This document shows positions 1 to 8,883 of a stretch of DNA of 64,000 nucleotides, piece by piece. Each line of letters starts with the position of its first letter. The stretch's first letter is position 1. This DNA is from Bacteroidota bacterium (lineage in GTDB: Bacteria; Bacteroidota; Bacteroidia; Bacteroidales; JAADJA01): contig JAHLKX010000001.1 of NCBI GenBank assembly GCA_020444515.1, positions 682,001 through 746,000 on the forward strand. Reading direction: 5' to 3'. The notes beneath the pieces are model-generated. The model saw nothing but the letters and a program-made list of their open reading frames with translations, ran no database searches and was not told the origin of the DNA. Both the position numbers and the translations under genes were made by a program.

Positions 1-1673
1 TGGTTGTTCAGTCTTATGCTTGCTGGGGCCCGCAATGTCTTCAAAAGTTCAATGGTCAATTTGCCATTAGTATTTGGGATTCACAGAAGAAAGAACTTTT
101 TCTTGCCCGTGATCGGGCTGGAATAAGACCTCTTTTTTATACTGAGAAAAATGGCAGTCTTTATTATTGCTCCGAAATAAAGGGTTTATTTGAGAATCCT
201 GAAATTGAAAGGACCATCTCCAGGGATGGACTGGCCCAGGTTTTCAGATTCTGGACGACCATCACCCCCGAAACCCCTTATGAAAATATTCGGGAATTGC
301 CTCCTGCTCATTATATGCTGATAAGTCAGCATCAAAAAAAGATCGAACGATACTGGTCTTTGTCATTTCCCATTAACCCTGACAATATTAAAGAGAAACC
401 CATTGGTGAATATATTGAAGAATTTCGAGAACTTTTCAGGGATGCAGTAAAAATCAGGTTACGTGCTGATGTTGAAGTGGCTGCCTACCTAAGTGGAGGT
501 ATCGACTCAACTGTAACTACTGCTTTTATTCATGAGTTAGAACCAGGTTTGTTGAATACGTTTTCTATAGGATTTACAGATCGGGATTTTGATGAATCTG
601 CCTATCAAAATGAAGCTTCCCAATATTTTGGAACCCATCACACTGCTTTTTCCTGCACATCAGAAGAAATTGGCGAAAACTTTTATAATACGGTTTATTT
701 TGCTGAATATCCCATTCTGAGAACAGCTCCTACGCCCATGTACCTGCTTTCTAAAAAGGTTCGTGAAAGAAACATCAAAGTTGTAATTACAGGTGAAGGG
801 GCGGACGAAATTCTTGCAGGATATAATATTTTCAAAGAAGCAAAGATCCGTCGTTTTTGGTCCCGGGAACCGGAATCAACCGCAAGACCTTTGTTGCTGA
901 GACAGCTTTATCCATACCTTCCCATGATGAAGGATGCTAAAAGCAGTGGTTTGAAAATGTTTTTTGGATTTGCCCTGGCGGATACGCAAAATCCTTATTA
1001 TTCGCATTTATTGCGATGGCACAATACTTCCCGGATCAGCCATTACCTGAATGAAGACTGGAAAACGAACCTGACTGATGAATCCTTCCGGAAATTATTG
1101 GATAATATGGTACATCCCGATTTCAATCGTTTTGGTGAACTGGCCAGATCGCAATACCTTGAGTTCTCTATTTTTATGTCTAACTATTTGCTTTCCTCTC
1201 AGGGTGATCGAATGGCCATGGGGAATTCGGTGGAGGGACGCTATCCTTTCCTTGATTACAGAGTTATTGAGTTTGCATCTGCCCTGCCGGAACGTTATAA
1301 ACTAAATGCCCTGAATGAAAAATTCATCCTTAAAAAAATGATGAAGGGTTATATTCCCGATTCTATTTTAAACCGGAACAAACAAGCCTATCGGGCCCCT
1401 ATAACAGGGAGCCTAACAGGAGAACGACAACCTGAATTTGCCAAGGACTTATTGTCAGAAACCTCAATCACCTCATACGGGTATTTTAACAATACACTGG
1501 TCTCCAAATTGAAAGAAAAAATCAAAAGTGGTAAAATGGTATCTGAAATTGATAACATGGCCCTCGCCGGAATTCTTTCAACGCAACTGATCCATCACCT
1601 CTTCATCCAGGGCAAAGCAGGTGGCCTTAAAAAAAATGACCTTCATAACCTGAAGGTCATCCAAAAAGATTAA
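1..1673 (+). CDS. asnB: Asparagine synthetase (glutamine-hydrolysing), 5' end outside window
   Basis: Converts aspartate, glutamine and ATP to asparagine, or acts as an AsnB-like amidotransferase in cell-surface glycan synthesis. The reading frame is open from base 3, so the gene begins upstream and the N-terminal catalytic Cys is not visible. What is seen is the rest of the glutaminase domain (LARDRAGIRPLFY, then YYCSEIKGLF) followed by the ATP-pyrophosphatase synthetase domain with its PP-loop YLSGGIDSTV and the GEGADE motif, and later SVEGRYPFLDYR. An ATG at 297 lies inside the glutaminase domain and is not the real start. The last codons form a perfect hairpin (1636-1660). The family is certain; whether the substrate is free aspartate is inferred. 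Confidence 0.93.
   Translation, partial: VVQSYACWGPQCLQKFNGQFAISIWDSQKKELFLARDRAGIRPLFYTEKNGSLYYCSEIKGLFENPEIERTISRDGLAQVFRFWTTITPETPYENIRELPPAHYMLISQHQKKIERYWSLSFPINPDNIKEKPIGEYIEEFRELFRDAVKIRLRADVEVAAYLSGGIDSTVTTAFIHELEPGLLNTFSIGFTDRDFDESAYQNEASQYFGTHHTAFSCTSEEIGENFYNTVYFAEYPILRTAPTPMYLLSKKVRERNIKVVITGEGADEILAGYNIFKEAKIRRFWSREPESTARPLLLRQLYPYLPMMKDAKSSGLKMFFGFALADTQNPYYSHLLRWHNTSRISHYLNEDWKTNLTDESFRKLLDNMVHPDFNRFGELARSQYLEFSIFMSNYLLSSQGDRMAMGNSVEGRYPFLDYRVIEFASALPERYKLNALNEKFILKKMMKGYIPDSILNRNKQAYRAPITGSLTGERQPEFAKDLLSETSITSYGYFNNTLVSKLKEKIKSGKMVSEIDNMALAGILSTQLIHHLFIQGKAGGLKKNDLHNLKVIQKD
1636..1660 (+). terminator. Perfect hairpin inside the 3' end of asnB
   Basis: ATGACCTTC (1636-1644) pairs with GAAGGTCAT (1652-1660) around a 7-base loop. 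It lies within the last 13 codons of asnB. A pyrimidine-rich tract ending in a T run follows at about 1679-1697, too far for a classical intrinsic terminator. It may still stop or stabilise the transcript before the convergent gene at 1687. Confidence 0.4.
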
Positions 1674-1686
1674 TCTCATCTCTCTT

Positions 1687-2295
1687 TTATTTTTTAGATG
1701 CTTTGTTTTTAATGGAACATCCAATTGCTTTTGTATAACCAGGATCTGGTGTCCCACCTTCAAGCAGGGCATCAACAGCATCTTCAAGATAGGATTCCGT
1801 TACTTTAGAAGCATCTGTATGATTATTATCAATGGCCCCAATGTACCTGACAATTAAATCGCCCTCCTCTTTATTGAGTAAAAAAACATGAGGCGTTCTG
1901 GTGGCTCCATAAAGTGGATAAACTTTCTGATCAGCATCAAATAAATAGGGGAAAGTAAAGCCCTTTTCTTTGGCATTGATTTTCATGTTTTCGAAGGAGT
2001 CCTCTGGCACCATTTCAGGGTCATTGGGATTGATGGCAAGTACCGGAAACCCTTCAGACTTATACTTCTTATCCAGTGCAATGATGCGGTCTTCATATGC
2101 TTTGGAATACGGACAATGGTTGCAGGTAAATATTACAATAAAGCCTTTGACATCCTGATATTTTGACATGGAGATCATGGTACCATCCACGTTTTTTAAT
2201 AAAAAATCGTCGGCCTTGTCACCAAGTTCATATCCTCCGGCGAAAGTAAAGCCGGTCATCATCATTAAAAAGATAAATATCATTGTTTTTTTCAT
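1687..2295 (-). CDS. Thioredoxin-fold redoxin (AhpC/TSA-like), exported
   Basis: A 202-residue redoxin. An N-terminal hydrophobic signal peptide (about residues 1-19, ending FTFAGG) sends it to the periplasm. The CxxC redox motif is in TCNHCPYSKAYEDR at about residue 58, followed by peroxiredoxin-like blocks (FPYLFDADQKVYPLYG, then TRTPHVFLL). Proteins of this type are thiol-disulfide oxidoreductases or peroxiredoxin-like enzymes; the substrate cannot be told. It lies 4 bp downstream of the TlpA-like gene and almost surely shares its transcript, so the two probably act in the same periplasmic thiol pathway. Confidence 0.85.
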   Translation of the reverse strand: MKKTMIFIFLMMMTGFTFAGGYELGDKADDFLLKNVDGTMISMSKYQDVKGFIVIFTCNHCPYSKAYEDRIIALDKKYKSEGFPVLAINPNDPEMVPEDSFENMKINAKEKGFTFPYLFDADQKVYPLYGATRTPHVFLLNKEEGDLIVRYIGAIDNNHTDASKVTESYLEDAVDALLEGGTPDPGYTKAIGCSIKNKASKK

Positions 2296-2299
2296 TGTT

Positions 2300-2812
2300 T
2301 TATCGTTTTGGTTCTACAATAGATTTTAGTTGTTCGTAAGTCATTGATGCTTCATGAAACTCCCTGGTATCACCTTTATATATGATCGTGGCTGGCAAAG
2401 CTCCCGACCATTCCGGACTAACCTTGTCAATCCATTTATTAGCATCCACATCCGTTAGGTGAAAGACACGGGACTTTAAATTTCGATCCGCTACAAAAGG
2501 AAGCAGACGTTCTTCATGTTTGTTAGGAAAATCAAGGCTTACCAATATAACCCTAACATTCTTATTTTCATAAGTCGCATTTAATTTTTCGAATTCAGGA
2601 AGTTCCTTTATGCAAGGTTTGCACCAGGTTGCCCAAAAGTTGATCACATACACAGTATCATTATCCTGGTTTAACCACGGCTCAAAGGTCTCAAAATCCA
2701 TTCGCGGAATGGTTTGTTCCCTTTGCGAAAAGGCATCCACTGAAACAGTCATTACCGCCCCCAAAAGCAAGAAAAAAGTGATAATCTTTTTCAAGGTCAT
2801 ATTGTTAATCAA
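2300..2812 (-). CDS. TlpA-family thiol-disulfide oxidoreductase
   Basis: 170 residues with a signal peptide (about 1-27, ending VSVDAFS) and a thioredoxin domain. The active site FWATWCKPCIKELPEF (WCxxC) is the TlpA/ResA signature, and GALPATIIY supplies the cis-Pro loop. It should act in the periplasm as a reductant of disulfides, for example in cytochrome maturation or protein repair. The start at 2812 (MINNMTLKK) could be the second Met at 2800. It is the first gene of a two-gene unit with the redoxin at 1687-2295. Confidence 0.88.
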   Translation of the reverse strand: MINNMTLKKIITFFLLLGAVMTVSVDAFSQREQTIPRMDFETFEPWLNQDNDTVYVINFWATWCKPCIKELPEFEKLNATYENKNVRVILVSLDFPNKHEERLLPFVADRNLKSRVFHLTDVDANKWIDKVSPEWSGALPATIIYKGDTREFHEASMTYEQLKSIVEPKR

Positions 2813-2859
2813 TGATTTTACTTAATTAACAAAGCAGGTGGTGCAAAGGTTTACTAATT

Positions 2860-3360
2860 TTAATCTGAAAATAAAAAAGACAAAATCTTTTCCATGTCAA
2901 AAGAATCTTCTCCATGAATATGGAGTATGTTTTTATTGGTAGGAGGTTGCCCGAATTTAAGGAAACTTTGCCAGATATGCTCTTTATACCAATGGGGTTC
3001 CAGCCCCCAGCGCAAGTCAGTCTCTTTTCTTTGCATAAATGTATCTTGCTGAAGATGGATAAAGATCCGTTTATCAAAAAGAGCATTCACCTGATCATCC
3101 CAAAAAATGATTAATCCTTCTGCAATGACAATATCAGAATTTTTTGCTGCGTTTTCAATGGCTCTTTCAAAAGCGACAAAATCAATGGATCCAGGTTGTT
3201 CCCAATCAGTATGATCGCGTATGACCGGGATTTGAGGTTTGGGAAAGGTAAAATTGTCCTGGCACAAAATCCGAACATCATTTTGTGACCTTGCTTCTTT
3301 TATTTGCTGTGCAAGGGCTGATTTGCCAGAGTTACTTACGCCCCCTATCCCTATTATCAT
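2860..3360 (-). CDS. P-loop nucleoside kinase, uridine-kinase / nicotinamide-riboside-kinase-like
   Basis: 166 residues beginning MIIGIGGVSNSGKSALA, a Walker A motif very close to that of uridine kinases and eukaryotic NRK1-type nicotinamide riboside kinases. The CQDNFTF block following a short strand and the VIAEGLIIF strand fit the P-loop kinase core. It probably phosphorylates a ribonucleoside with ATP in the cytoplasm. The protein is short for a uridine kinase, which favours the NRK-like reading. It is separate from the gene upstream (42 bp gap). Confidence 0.72.
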   Translation of the reverse strand: MIIGIGGVSNSGKSALAQQIKEARSQNDVRILCQDNFTFPKPQIPVIRDHTDWEQPGSIDFVAFERAIENAAKNSDIVIAEGLIIFWDDQVNALFDKRIFIHLQQDTFMQRKETDLRWGLEPHWYKEHIWQSFLKFGQPPTNKNILHIHGEDSFDMEKILSFLFSD

Positions 3361-3402
3361 TGAGTGTTTAATTGTGATTTTCGGTTCAACAAAAGTACAA
3401 TA

Positions 3403-3996
3403 TTACTTCGTTCCGGTTAAACGAATAACCGCAGCTTTTCCCTGGTGGTATGCCCCTTCATTTAATTGATAGATCTCATGGGTGATCTTTTTATCCCTCA
3501 TGAATTCAAAATCCTTCAACAATTCCTCTTCTGAAAATAACATGGCAACATCACGGGGCCCGCCCGATTGATAATGGATCTGTTTTTTAGAAAACCCTTC
3601 CAGGATCAATTTCCCGCCAGGTCTGAGATATCGCAGTAACTTCCTGTGCCAAACGGTTCGATAGTCGGGATGCATGTGGGCAAATATCAATACCAGATAG
3701 TCAAATTTATTTTCGGGATACACAACTTCTTTAAAGCTCGCTGTTTTGTAATGAAGCATTACATTCAATTCATCAGCCAGTTTGATTGCTTTTAATTTGG
3801 CTACTTCACTGGCATCGAAGGCAAATACATCGAATCCCATATGGGCTGCATACACTGCATTCCGACCTTCACCTTCAGCTGCAAATAAAATTTTACCGGG
3901 CTGCTCCCGATCCAATTGCTGCTTCAAAAAAGCATTGGGCTTTTTGCCATAAATATATTCATGGGTTGCAAACCGACTATCCCAGAATTCACTCAT
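3403..3996 (-). CDS. Class I SAM-dependent methyltransferase (TehB/UbiE-like)
   Basis: 197 residues with a Rossmann methyltransferase core. The N-terminus WDSRFATHEYIYGKKPN is typical of the TehB-like/thiopurine-type group. Motif I is degenerate (ILFAAEGEGRNAVYAA, where the acidic E-G-E-G replaces the usual G-x-G-x-G). Motif II is VFAFDAS and the post-I strand is YLVLIFAHMH. RYLRPGGKLILEGF is the usual motif III. The substrate is unknown. The gene stands alone between the kinase and the T9SS protein. Confidence 0.8.
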   Translation of the reverse strand: MSEFWDSRFATHEYIYGKKPNAFLKQQLDREQPGKILFAAEGEGRNAVYAAHMGFDVFAFDASEVAKLKAIKLADELNVMLHYKTASFKEVVYPENKFDYLVLIFAHMHPDYRTVWHRKLLRYLRPGGKLILEGFSKKQIHYQSGGPRDVAMLFSEEELLKDFEFMRDKKITHEIYQLNEGAYHQGKAAVIRLTGTK

Positions 3997-4049
3997 TGTC
4001 TTTTGCTTTAACCATCTAATAACAATCTACTGGGTTTGATGTTCAGCCA

Positions 4050-4080
4050 CAAAAAAAGCCTGCATAAAAAAATGCAGGCT
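4050..4080 (-). terminator. Intrinsic terminator of the T9SS protein gene
   Basis: On the minus strand AGCCTGCAT pairs perfectly with ATGCAGGCT around a 6-base T loop and is followed by a run of seven T. It sits 20 bp after the stop codon of the gene at 4102-5418. Confidence 0.88.
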
Positions 4081-4101
4081 CTTGACGGTTTAAATGGTTT
4101 G

Positions 4102-5418
4102 TTATTCCAGAATGATCTTGCGTGTACTTACTTTTTCATTTTGTTGAATTTTCAAAAAATAAACACCTTTTTGCTCATCACTGATGTCGATTTCCTGGCT
4201 ATACCGACCCTGCAAATTGGCCATGTTTTCCGAATAGACCCTCTTACCATTTATATCATAAATTTCAATTAGCGTTTGACCTTTTTCAGGAGTTTTAAAT
4301 TCCAATAAAAACTTCCCATTACTTGGATTGGGGCTAAATGACAAATCATCAATCTCCAGATTATCACCACCATCATCTATTGAAATACCAGATTTTCCCA
4401 GGTTGTCCAGGTCCTTGTCATTCAATTTTTTGATAACAACATGGCTCTTGACCATCACCATATCTTCACCGCTTTTCGAATCGAATTTTTTAACATACAC
4501 CTTAACATCTTCACCATCAGTTTCCGCTTCGGTACGAATGATGAACTGTTTCTCATTACCATTGATGTTAACTTCGCTTTCATCATCCCCCAGTCTTTTA
4601 AAAACAACATTTGAATTTGTGCCATCATCACCAAGTTGGACCCAAATCATCTCGTCACCATCTTCATTCCAATGAATATCTTTATCATCTTCTACCTTTG
4701 TAATCTCTCCGTTTTCATCAATGATATATGTCCCTTCTTCATCAACCTGGTATTCCTGAACGGTACCATCTTTCCGGGTTAATTTAATAACTTTTCCCTC
4801 ATCGGTACTTTCCACTTCTACCTGTGTTGAACCTGTATCAGTCCATTCCAATTCGTCAGAGAAAGTAAAAGTTTTAGATCCGCTATCACCGCTAATGCTT
4901 TTAATGACGATTGTTTGTTCACCATCTTGTTCGATTAGTGTCGTATCTCCATCAACCGAATAGAAATATGCCTTCCCATCACCACTGCTCATCCATTTCA
5001 ATCCTTTGTCATTCATATCTTCTCCCTCGGAACCTATATACAGTTCAATGGTTTGTTCTCCATTGCCATCAACCTCAACTTCCTGCGACATAACAATGGT
5101 TCCACCGTCATCATCATCGACATCATAGAAATAGATATTGTCGAGTTTATCCAACTCGTCAAAATCAATGCCCAGTGATTTAAAATCCTCACTTTCGATA
5201 AGAGATTTTAATTTCTCAATCTCATCAGAATTTACCAGATCACTGAGGGAAATGGTTGTGTCAATTATGGTTTTTGTACCATTTTCTTCTTTGATGACTT
5301 TTAATTTTAACTCTTTTTTTTCAGCGTCCTGTGCAAAGGCGAATACTGGAATTATTAATCCAATCAGGACCAGAACGACCAGGGTGTTCAGATTTTTCAT
5401 AATTTTAGTAGTTTTCAT
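4102..5418 (-). CDS. Acidic secreted protein with T9SS type A sorting domain
   Basis: About 438 residues. A signal peptide (TLVVLVLIGLIIPVFAFAQ) is followed by roughly 320 residues that are very rich in Asp, Glu, Gly and Thr, forming short beta-strand-like repeats (many DDGG, DGEQT and DENGE segments), with no known domain that I recognise. The last 75 residues are a clear T9SS type A C-terminal domain: LSFSPNPSNGKFLLEF, then IYDINGKRVY and KGVYFLKI. The protein should be exported through T9SS and retained on or released from the surface. I chose the ATG at 5418; an in-frame TTG lies at 5427. It is divergent from the sensor kinase, and a -7 box (TAGTTTTG, minus strand, 5442-5449) and the GTTAA array (5472-5508) lie just upstream, suggesting control by that two-component system. 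Confidence 0.85.
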   Translation of the reverse strand: MKTTKIMKNLNTLVVLVLIGLIIPVFAFAQDAEKKELKLKVIKEENGTKTIIDTTISLSDLVNSDEIEKLKSLIESEDFKSLGIDFDELDKLDNIYFYDVDDDDGGTIVMSQEVEVDGNGEQTIELYIGSEGEDMNDKGLKWMSSGDGKAYFYSVDGDTTLIEQDGEQTIVIKSISGDSGSKTFTFSDELEWTDTGSTQVEVESTDEGKVIKLTRKDGTVQEYQVDEEGTYIIDENGEITKVEDDKDIHWNEDGDEMIWVQLGDDGTNSNVVFKRLGDDESEVNINGNEKQFIIRTEAETDGEDVKVYVKKFDSKSGEDMVMVKSHVVIKKLNDKDLDNLGKSGISIDDGGDNLEIDDLSFSPNPSNGKFLLEFKTPEKGQTLIEIYDINGKRVYSENMANLQGRYSQEIDISDEQKGVYFLKIQQNEKVSTRKIILE

Positions 5419-5441
5419 GATTTTCAAATTAATGTTTGAAG

Positions 5442-5449
5442 CAAAACTA
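5442..5449 (-). promoter_or_regulatory. Bacteroidota -7 box for the T9SS protein gene
   Basis: TAGTTTTG on the minus strand fits TAnnTTTG and would give a leader of about 20 bases before the ATG at 5418. No good TTG -33 element is visible, which fits a promoter needing an activator. Confidence 0.55.
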
Positions 5450-5471
5450 AAGAGTTGTTGATTTACTGATA

Positions 5472-5508
5472 GTTAAAGCTAGGTTAAAAAAGGTTAAGGA
5501 AAAGTTAA
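5472..5508. promoter_or_regulatory. Phased GTTAA direct repeats, likely OmpR-type regulator binding array
   Basis: Four GTTAA units start at 5472, 5483, 5493 and 5504, that is 11, 10 and 11 bp apart, one per helical turn. Such tandem repeats are the usual target layout for OmpR/PhoB-family regulators. The array lies between the divergent T9SS gene and the kinase/regulator operon, 23 bp beyond the -7 box of the former. Confidence 0.6.
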
Positions 5509-5574
5509 AGTGGTTTTTATGTCGTATCAAACTCCCCATATTTGCATTTTCAAACGATAGCGTCATAAAAGCAA

Positions 5575-7215
5575 TTGAAAAAGAACACCATTACCGGAAT
5601 CATTATTTTGATGAGTATTTCACTCCTGGGAATAATCCTTGTGCAGGTTTTGTGGATGAAAAATGCCATTGAGGTAAAGGAAAGACAGTTCGACCAGGCT
5701 GTGAACGACGCCCTGACCAATACTGTTAAAACATTGGCAAAAAAACAATCTGTTTCATGGGTTTCAAGCCGGATATTCAATGATACGCTTACAATTGATA
5801 CCAATGTGGATTTGCTTGAAATGAATGGGGACAATAAATTGATCATTCACAATAATCAAAAAACTTATACATATGTCACTGGGAAAGAACCTTCTAAAAC
5901 TATCCATTTTGATTCAGACAACAAGGGTGTAATATCGGTCAGTGAACAGGGGAATAAGAAATTTACATTTACAACTTATGATGATCTGGATTCATTGAAG
6001 ACTGAATTTGGAAATGAACAGGTAATTGTGTTGTCTGAATTTACAGATTCTCTCAATGTGATCGTCCAGAAAAAGATATCTCAGATCTCTAATCGCACCA
6101 AGTCGATGGATGAAGCATTGACTGAGCTGGTTTATGAAATCAATTCATATGATGAACCACCGGAAACATTCTTTGATAAAAAGAACATACAATCCACCCT
6201 GGCTGCCAATCTGCTTGATAAAGGTATTGATATGCCATTTGACTTTGGGGTTTATAAACCGCAAAGCGATTCACTCACCGAGCTCCATTCCGATGGCTTT
6301 GGTTTGGACGGATCAAGGAAAGTTTATCAAACGCGCTTATTCCCTGAAAGCCTGTTCAATAAGACCGATTTGCTGCTTCTCACCTTTCCCGACCGAAGAA
6401 TGCATTTATTCAGATCTTTGGGGCTATTATTCAGTGGCTCTTTATTGTTTACCCTTATCATACTCATTACCTTCACCATCACCATTAGGGTTATTTTAAG
6501 ACAAAAGAAAATCTCGGAGATTAAGTCTGATTTTATCAATAACATGACCCATGAGTTTAAAACACCCATCGCAACTATTTCGCTGGCTGTTGACAGCATT
6601 AATAATAGTAAAGTGATTGGGAATCCAGAAAAGATCCGTTATTTCACAGGAATCATCAATGAGGAGAATAAGCGGATGAATAATAGTGTGGAAAATGTAT
6701 TGCAAATGTCCCTCATTGATAAACAAGATTTTGATTTTCGTTTGGAGGCTATTGATATTCATGAATTGATACATGATGTTGCAAAGCATCTTCAGTTGCA
6801 ACTGGATAAAAAACAGGGCCGCTTTGATTTTTATCTTGAGGCATCAATATCTACGCTAAAAATTGATCGCATGCATTTCACCAATGTAATAAACAACCTG
6901 ATCGATAATGCCATAAAGTATTCAGACCATCCAAAAATAGAACTAACCACAGCAATTGCACAAAACCACTTTATATTGAAGGTCAAAGATAACGGACAGG
7001 GATTATCGCGGGAAGAACAAGATAAAATATTTGAAAAGTTTTACAGGGTACCCAGTGGAAATATCCATAATGTGAAAGGATTTGGGTTGGGTTTAAGTTA
7101 TGTCAAAGCCATTGTATTGTCTTTCGGAGGAACAATTGACGTTGATAGTCGCCCTGGTGAAGGATCTACATTTACCATTCGCTTACCTGAACAACTGGTT
7201 ATAAAAAATGGCTGA
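5575..7215 (+). CDS. Membrane sensor histidine kinase
   Basis: 546 residues. TM1 is at about 7-27, a periplasmic sensor region of about 250 residues with no recognised fold follows, and TM2 is at about 281-306. Then come the HisKA domain with the phospho-accepting H326 in NNMTHEFKTP and the HATPase domain with N box (NNLIDNAIKYS), G1 (DNGQGL) and G2 (GFGLGLSYVK). It should phosphorylate the response regulator that overlaps its 3' end by 8 bp. The start is TTG at 5575; the next in-frame ATG would cut into TM1. The sensor domain, like the divergent secreted protein, is rich in short beta-strand segments, but I cannot show homology between them. Confidence 0.92.
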   Translation: MKKNTITGIIILMSISLLGIILVQVLWMKNAIEVKERQFDQAVNDALTNTVKTLAKKQSVSWVSSRIFNDTLTIDTNVDLLEMNGDNKLIIHNNQKTYTYVTGKEPSKTIHFDSDNKGVISVSEQGNKKFTFTTYDDLDSLKTEFGNEQVIVLSEFTDSLNVIVQKKISQISNRTKSMDEALTELVYEINSYDEPPETFFDKKNIQSTLAANLLDKGIDMPFDFGVYKPQSDSLTELHSDGFGLDGSRKVYQTRLFPESLFNKTDLLLLTFPDRRMHLFRSLGLLFSGSLLFTLIILITFTITIRVILRQKKISEIKSDFINNMTHEFKTPIATISLAVDSINNSKVIGNPEKIRYFTGIINEENKRMNNSVENVLQMSLIDKQDFDFRLEAIDIHELIHDVAKHLQLQLDKKQGRFDFYLEASISTLKIDRMHFTNVINNLIDNAIKYSDHPKIELTTAIAQNHFILKVKDNGQGLSREEQDKIFEKFYRVPSGNIHNVKGFGLGLSYVKAIVLSFGGTIDVDSRPGEGSTFTIRLPEQLVIKNG

Positions 7216-7903
7216 AATAGAAAAAATATTGCTTGTAGAAGATGACCGAAATTTTGGATCGGTTTTGAAAGCCTACCTGGAGATGAACGATTTTGTAGTT
7301 ACCTGGGTCGATGATGGAAAGGATGCGATCAAGGCTTTTAATGATGAGCGTTTTTCCATTTGTGTGCTGGATGTGATGCTGCCGCATATAGATGGATTCA
7401 CCATTGCTGAACACATTCGCAATCTTGACAGGCATATACCATTTATTTTTCTCACCGCTAAAACCCTCAAGGATGATATTTTAAGGGGGTATGCTACCGG
7501 TGCCGATGATTACATTACCAAACCTTTTGATTCGGAAATTTTATTGTGTAAGATTGAAGCAATCCTCAAACGTAAAAAAGAAAGTCCTCCGGAAGAGGAA
7601 CCGGATGAATATCAAATTGGTAAACTTACGTTTCAATATAAATTACGGACACTTCAAGCAGCCCAAGAGGTCATAAAACTATCGCCAAAAGAAGCTGCTC
7701 TTCTCAAGCTTTTATGTCAATATAAAAATGAAGTATTACCCCGGGAATTGGCATTAAAAAGTATTTGGGGCGATGACACCTATTTTACTACCCGAAGCAT
7801 GGATGTTTTCATAACGAAACTTCGGAAGTATCTCAGTGGGGAGCAACAGGTACAAATCATCAATATTCATGGGAATGGTTATCGTTTGATCGTTCCTGAT
7901 TGA
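7208..7903 (+). CDS. OmpR/PhoB-family response regulator
   Basis: 231 residues. The receiver domain has the acidic pocket (LLVEDDRNF), phospho-acceptor D55 in VLDVMLP, T83 and K105 (YITKPF). The C-terminal winged-helix DNA-binding domain (about 135-231) contains LSPKEAALLKLL and the recognition region TTRSMDVFITKLRKYL ending in GNGYRL. It overlaps the kinase gene, so the pair is translationally coupled. The phased GTTAA array upstream of the kinase is its most likely binding site. Confidence 0.95.
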   Translation: MAEIEKILLVEDDRNFGSVLKAYLEMNDFVVTWVDDGKDAIKAFNDERFSICVLDVMLPHIDGFTIAEHIRNLDRHIPFIFLTAKTLKDDILRGYATGADDYITKPFDSEILLCKIEAILKRKKESPPEEEPDEYQIGKLTFQYKLRTLQAAQEVIKLSPKEAALLKLLCQYKNEVLPRELALKSIWGDDTYFTTRSMDVFITKLRKYLSGEQQVQIINIHGNGYRLIVPD

Positions 7904-8029
7904 ATCAAAAAGGAATCCTTAAATTAAACATGCATTTAAATTCGATATTTTTTTGACGTATGTTGAACAAGCACAAAATTTGTTTGTTTGATTTACATCA
8001 TAAAATTATTCACCAAAAAATACACGAGC

Positions 8030-8830
8030 ATGAGAAAACATTACAATTTACTTTTTATTTTAAGTATTCCTGCGCTTTTCCTCCTTTTTACCAGTGAAGT
8101 ATTATATCACACCGGCTCACCCGGCGGTAAAACAGGCTCACCAGGTGATAATGGTAACAATTGTACGGATTGCCATTCAGGGACACCTGTAACAGAGGAT
8201 TTCTGGATCTATTCACCCGAATTGCTCACTACAAATTATGTACCCGGTCAAACCTACAGTATGTTCGTTATAGGTGTGGATGCGGATGCCAATAAAATTG
8301 GTTTTGAAGCAACAGCAGAAGATGCCTCGGGCAATAAAGTAGGCACCTTCATGGCAGGGGGCATGGGATTTACACAAACCCTCAATGGTGGTACTTCCAT
8401 TACCCATACAGCGCTTGGATCAACACCCATCGCTGACACCGGAACCATTTTCGTTTTTAACTGGACAGCTCCCCCCACCAATGTCGGGGAGATCACTTTT
8501 TATGCTGCCGTTAATACGGCCAATGGAAACGGGTCTACTTCAGGTGATCAAATCCATCTCTCACAATTTGTTCCCGGATCCATCAATGTGGGTATTTCAG
8601 AAAATAAAGAAGACGATTTGAAAATTTTCCCAAATCCATCTGAAGGAATTGTGAACATATCAAAAAATTCTGTCTCGGAATCTGATTTAACAGTTCTCAA
8701 CGTCAATGGACAGGTTGTCTTTAAAGAAAAGACGAATGGTAAACAAACGAAGATAGATCTTTCATTTTTAAAGAAAGGTGTTTATTTCATTCAAATAGAC
8801 CAGTCAACCCGGCGAATCATTCTAAGGTAG
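8030..8830 (+). CDS. Secreted protein with CxxCH motif, Reeler-like (choice-of-anchor V type) domain and T9SS sorting domain
   Basis: 266 residues from the ATG at 8030; the frame is open further upstream only through a TTG. After a signal anchor there is a Gly/Pro-rich stretch leading into NNCTDCHSG, a c-type haem-like CxxCH motif that is characteristic of this family, then a beta-sandwich domain (PGQTYSMFVIG, then GEITFYAAVN). The C-terminus is a T9SS type A domain (LKIFPNPSEGIVNI, KKGVYFIQI). Whether haem is bound is unproven. The gene ends at a bidirectional terminator. Confidence 0.82.
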   Translation: MRKHYNLLFILSIPALFLLFTSEVLYHTGSPGGKTGSPGDNGNNCTDCHSGTPVTEDFWIYSPELLTTNYVPGQTYSMFVIGVDADANKIGFEATAEDASGNKVGTFMAGGMGFTQTLNGGTSITHTALGSTPIADTGTIFVFNWTAPPTNVGEITFYAAVNTANGNGSTSGDQIHLSQFVPGSINVGISENKEDDLKIFPNPSEGIVNISKNSVSESDLTVLNVNGQVVFKEKTNGKQTKIDLSFLKKGVYFIQIDQSTRRIILR

Positions 8831-8850
8831 CAGCTAATATTAAACAAACA

Positions 8851-8883
8851 AAAAGCTCTTTCAAAATGAAAGGGCTTTTTTTA
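8851..8883. terminator. Bidirectional intrinsic terminator
   Basis: AAAGCTCTTTCA pairs with TGAAAGGGCTTT (one G-T wobble) with a 3-base loop and is flanked by A and T runs on both sides, so it can serve the plus-strand gene ending at 8830 and the minus-strand gene ending at 8881. Confidence 0.85.

Noticed and set aside
8030..8830. Possible c-type cytochrome because of CTDCH
   Set aside because: Only one CxxCH, in the usual place for this secreted beta-sandwich family, and no cytochrome fold or axial Met segment; kept as a motif, not as a cytochrome.
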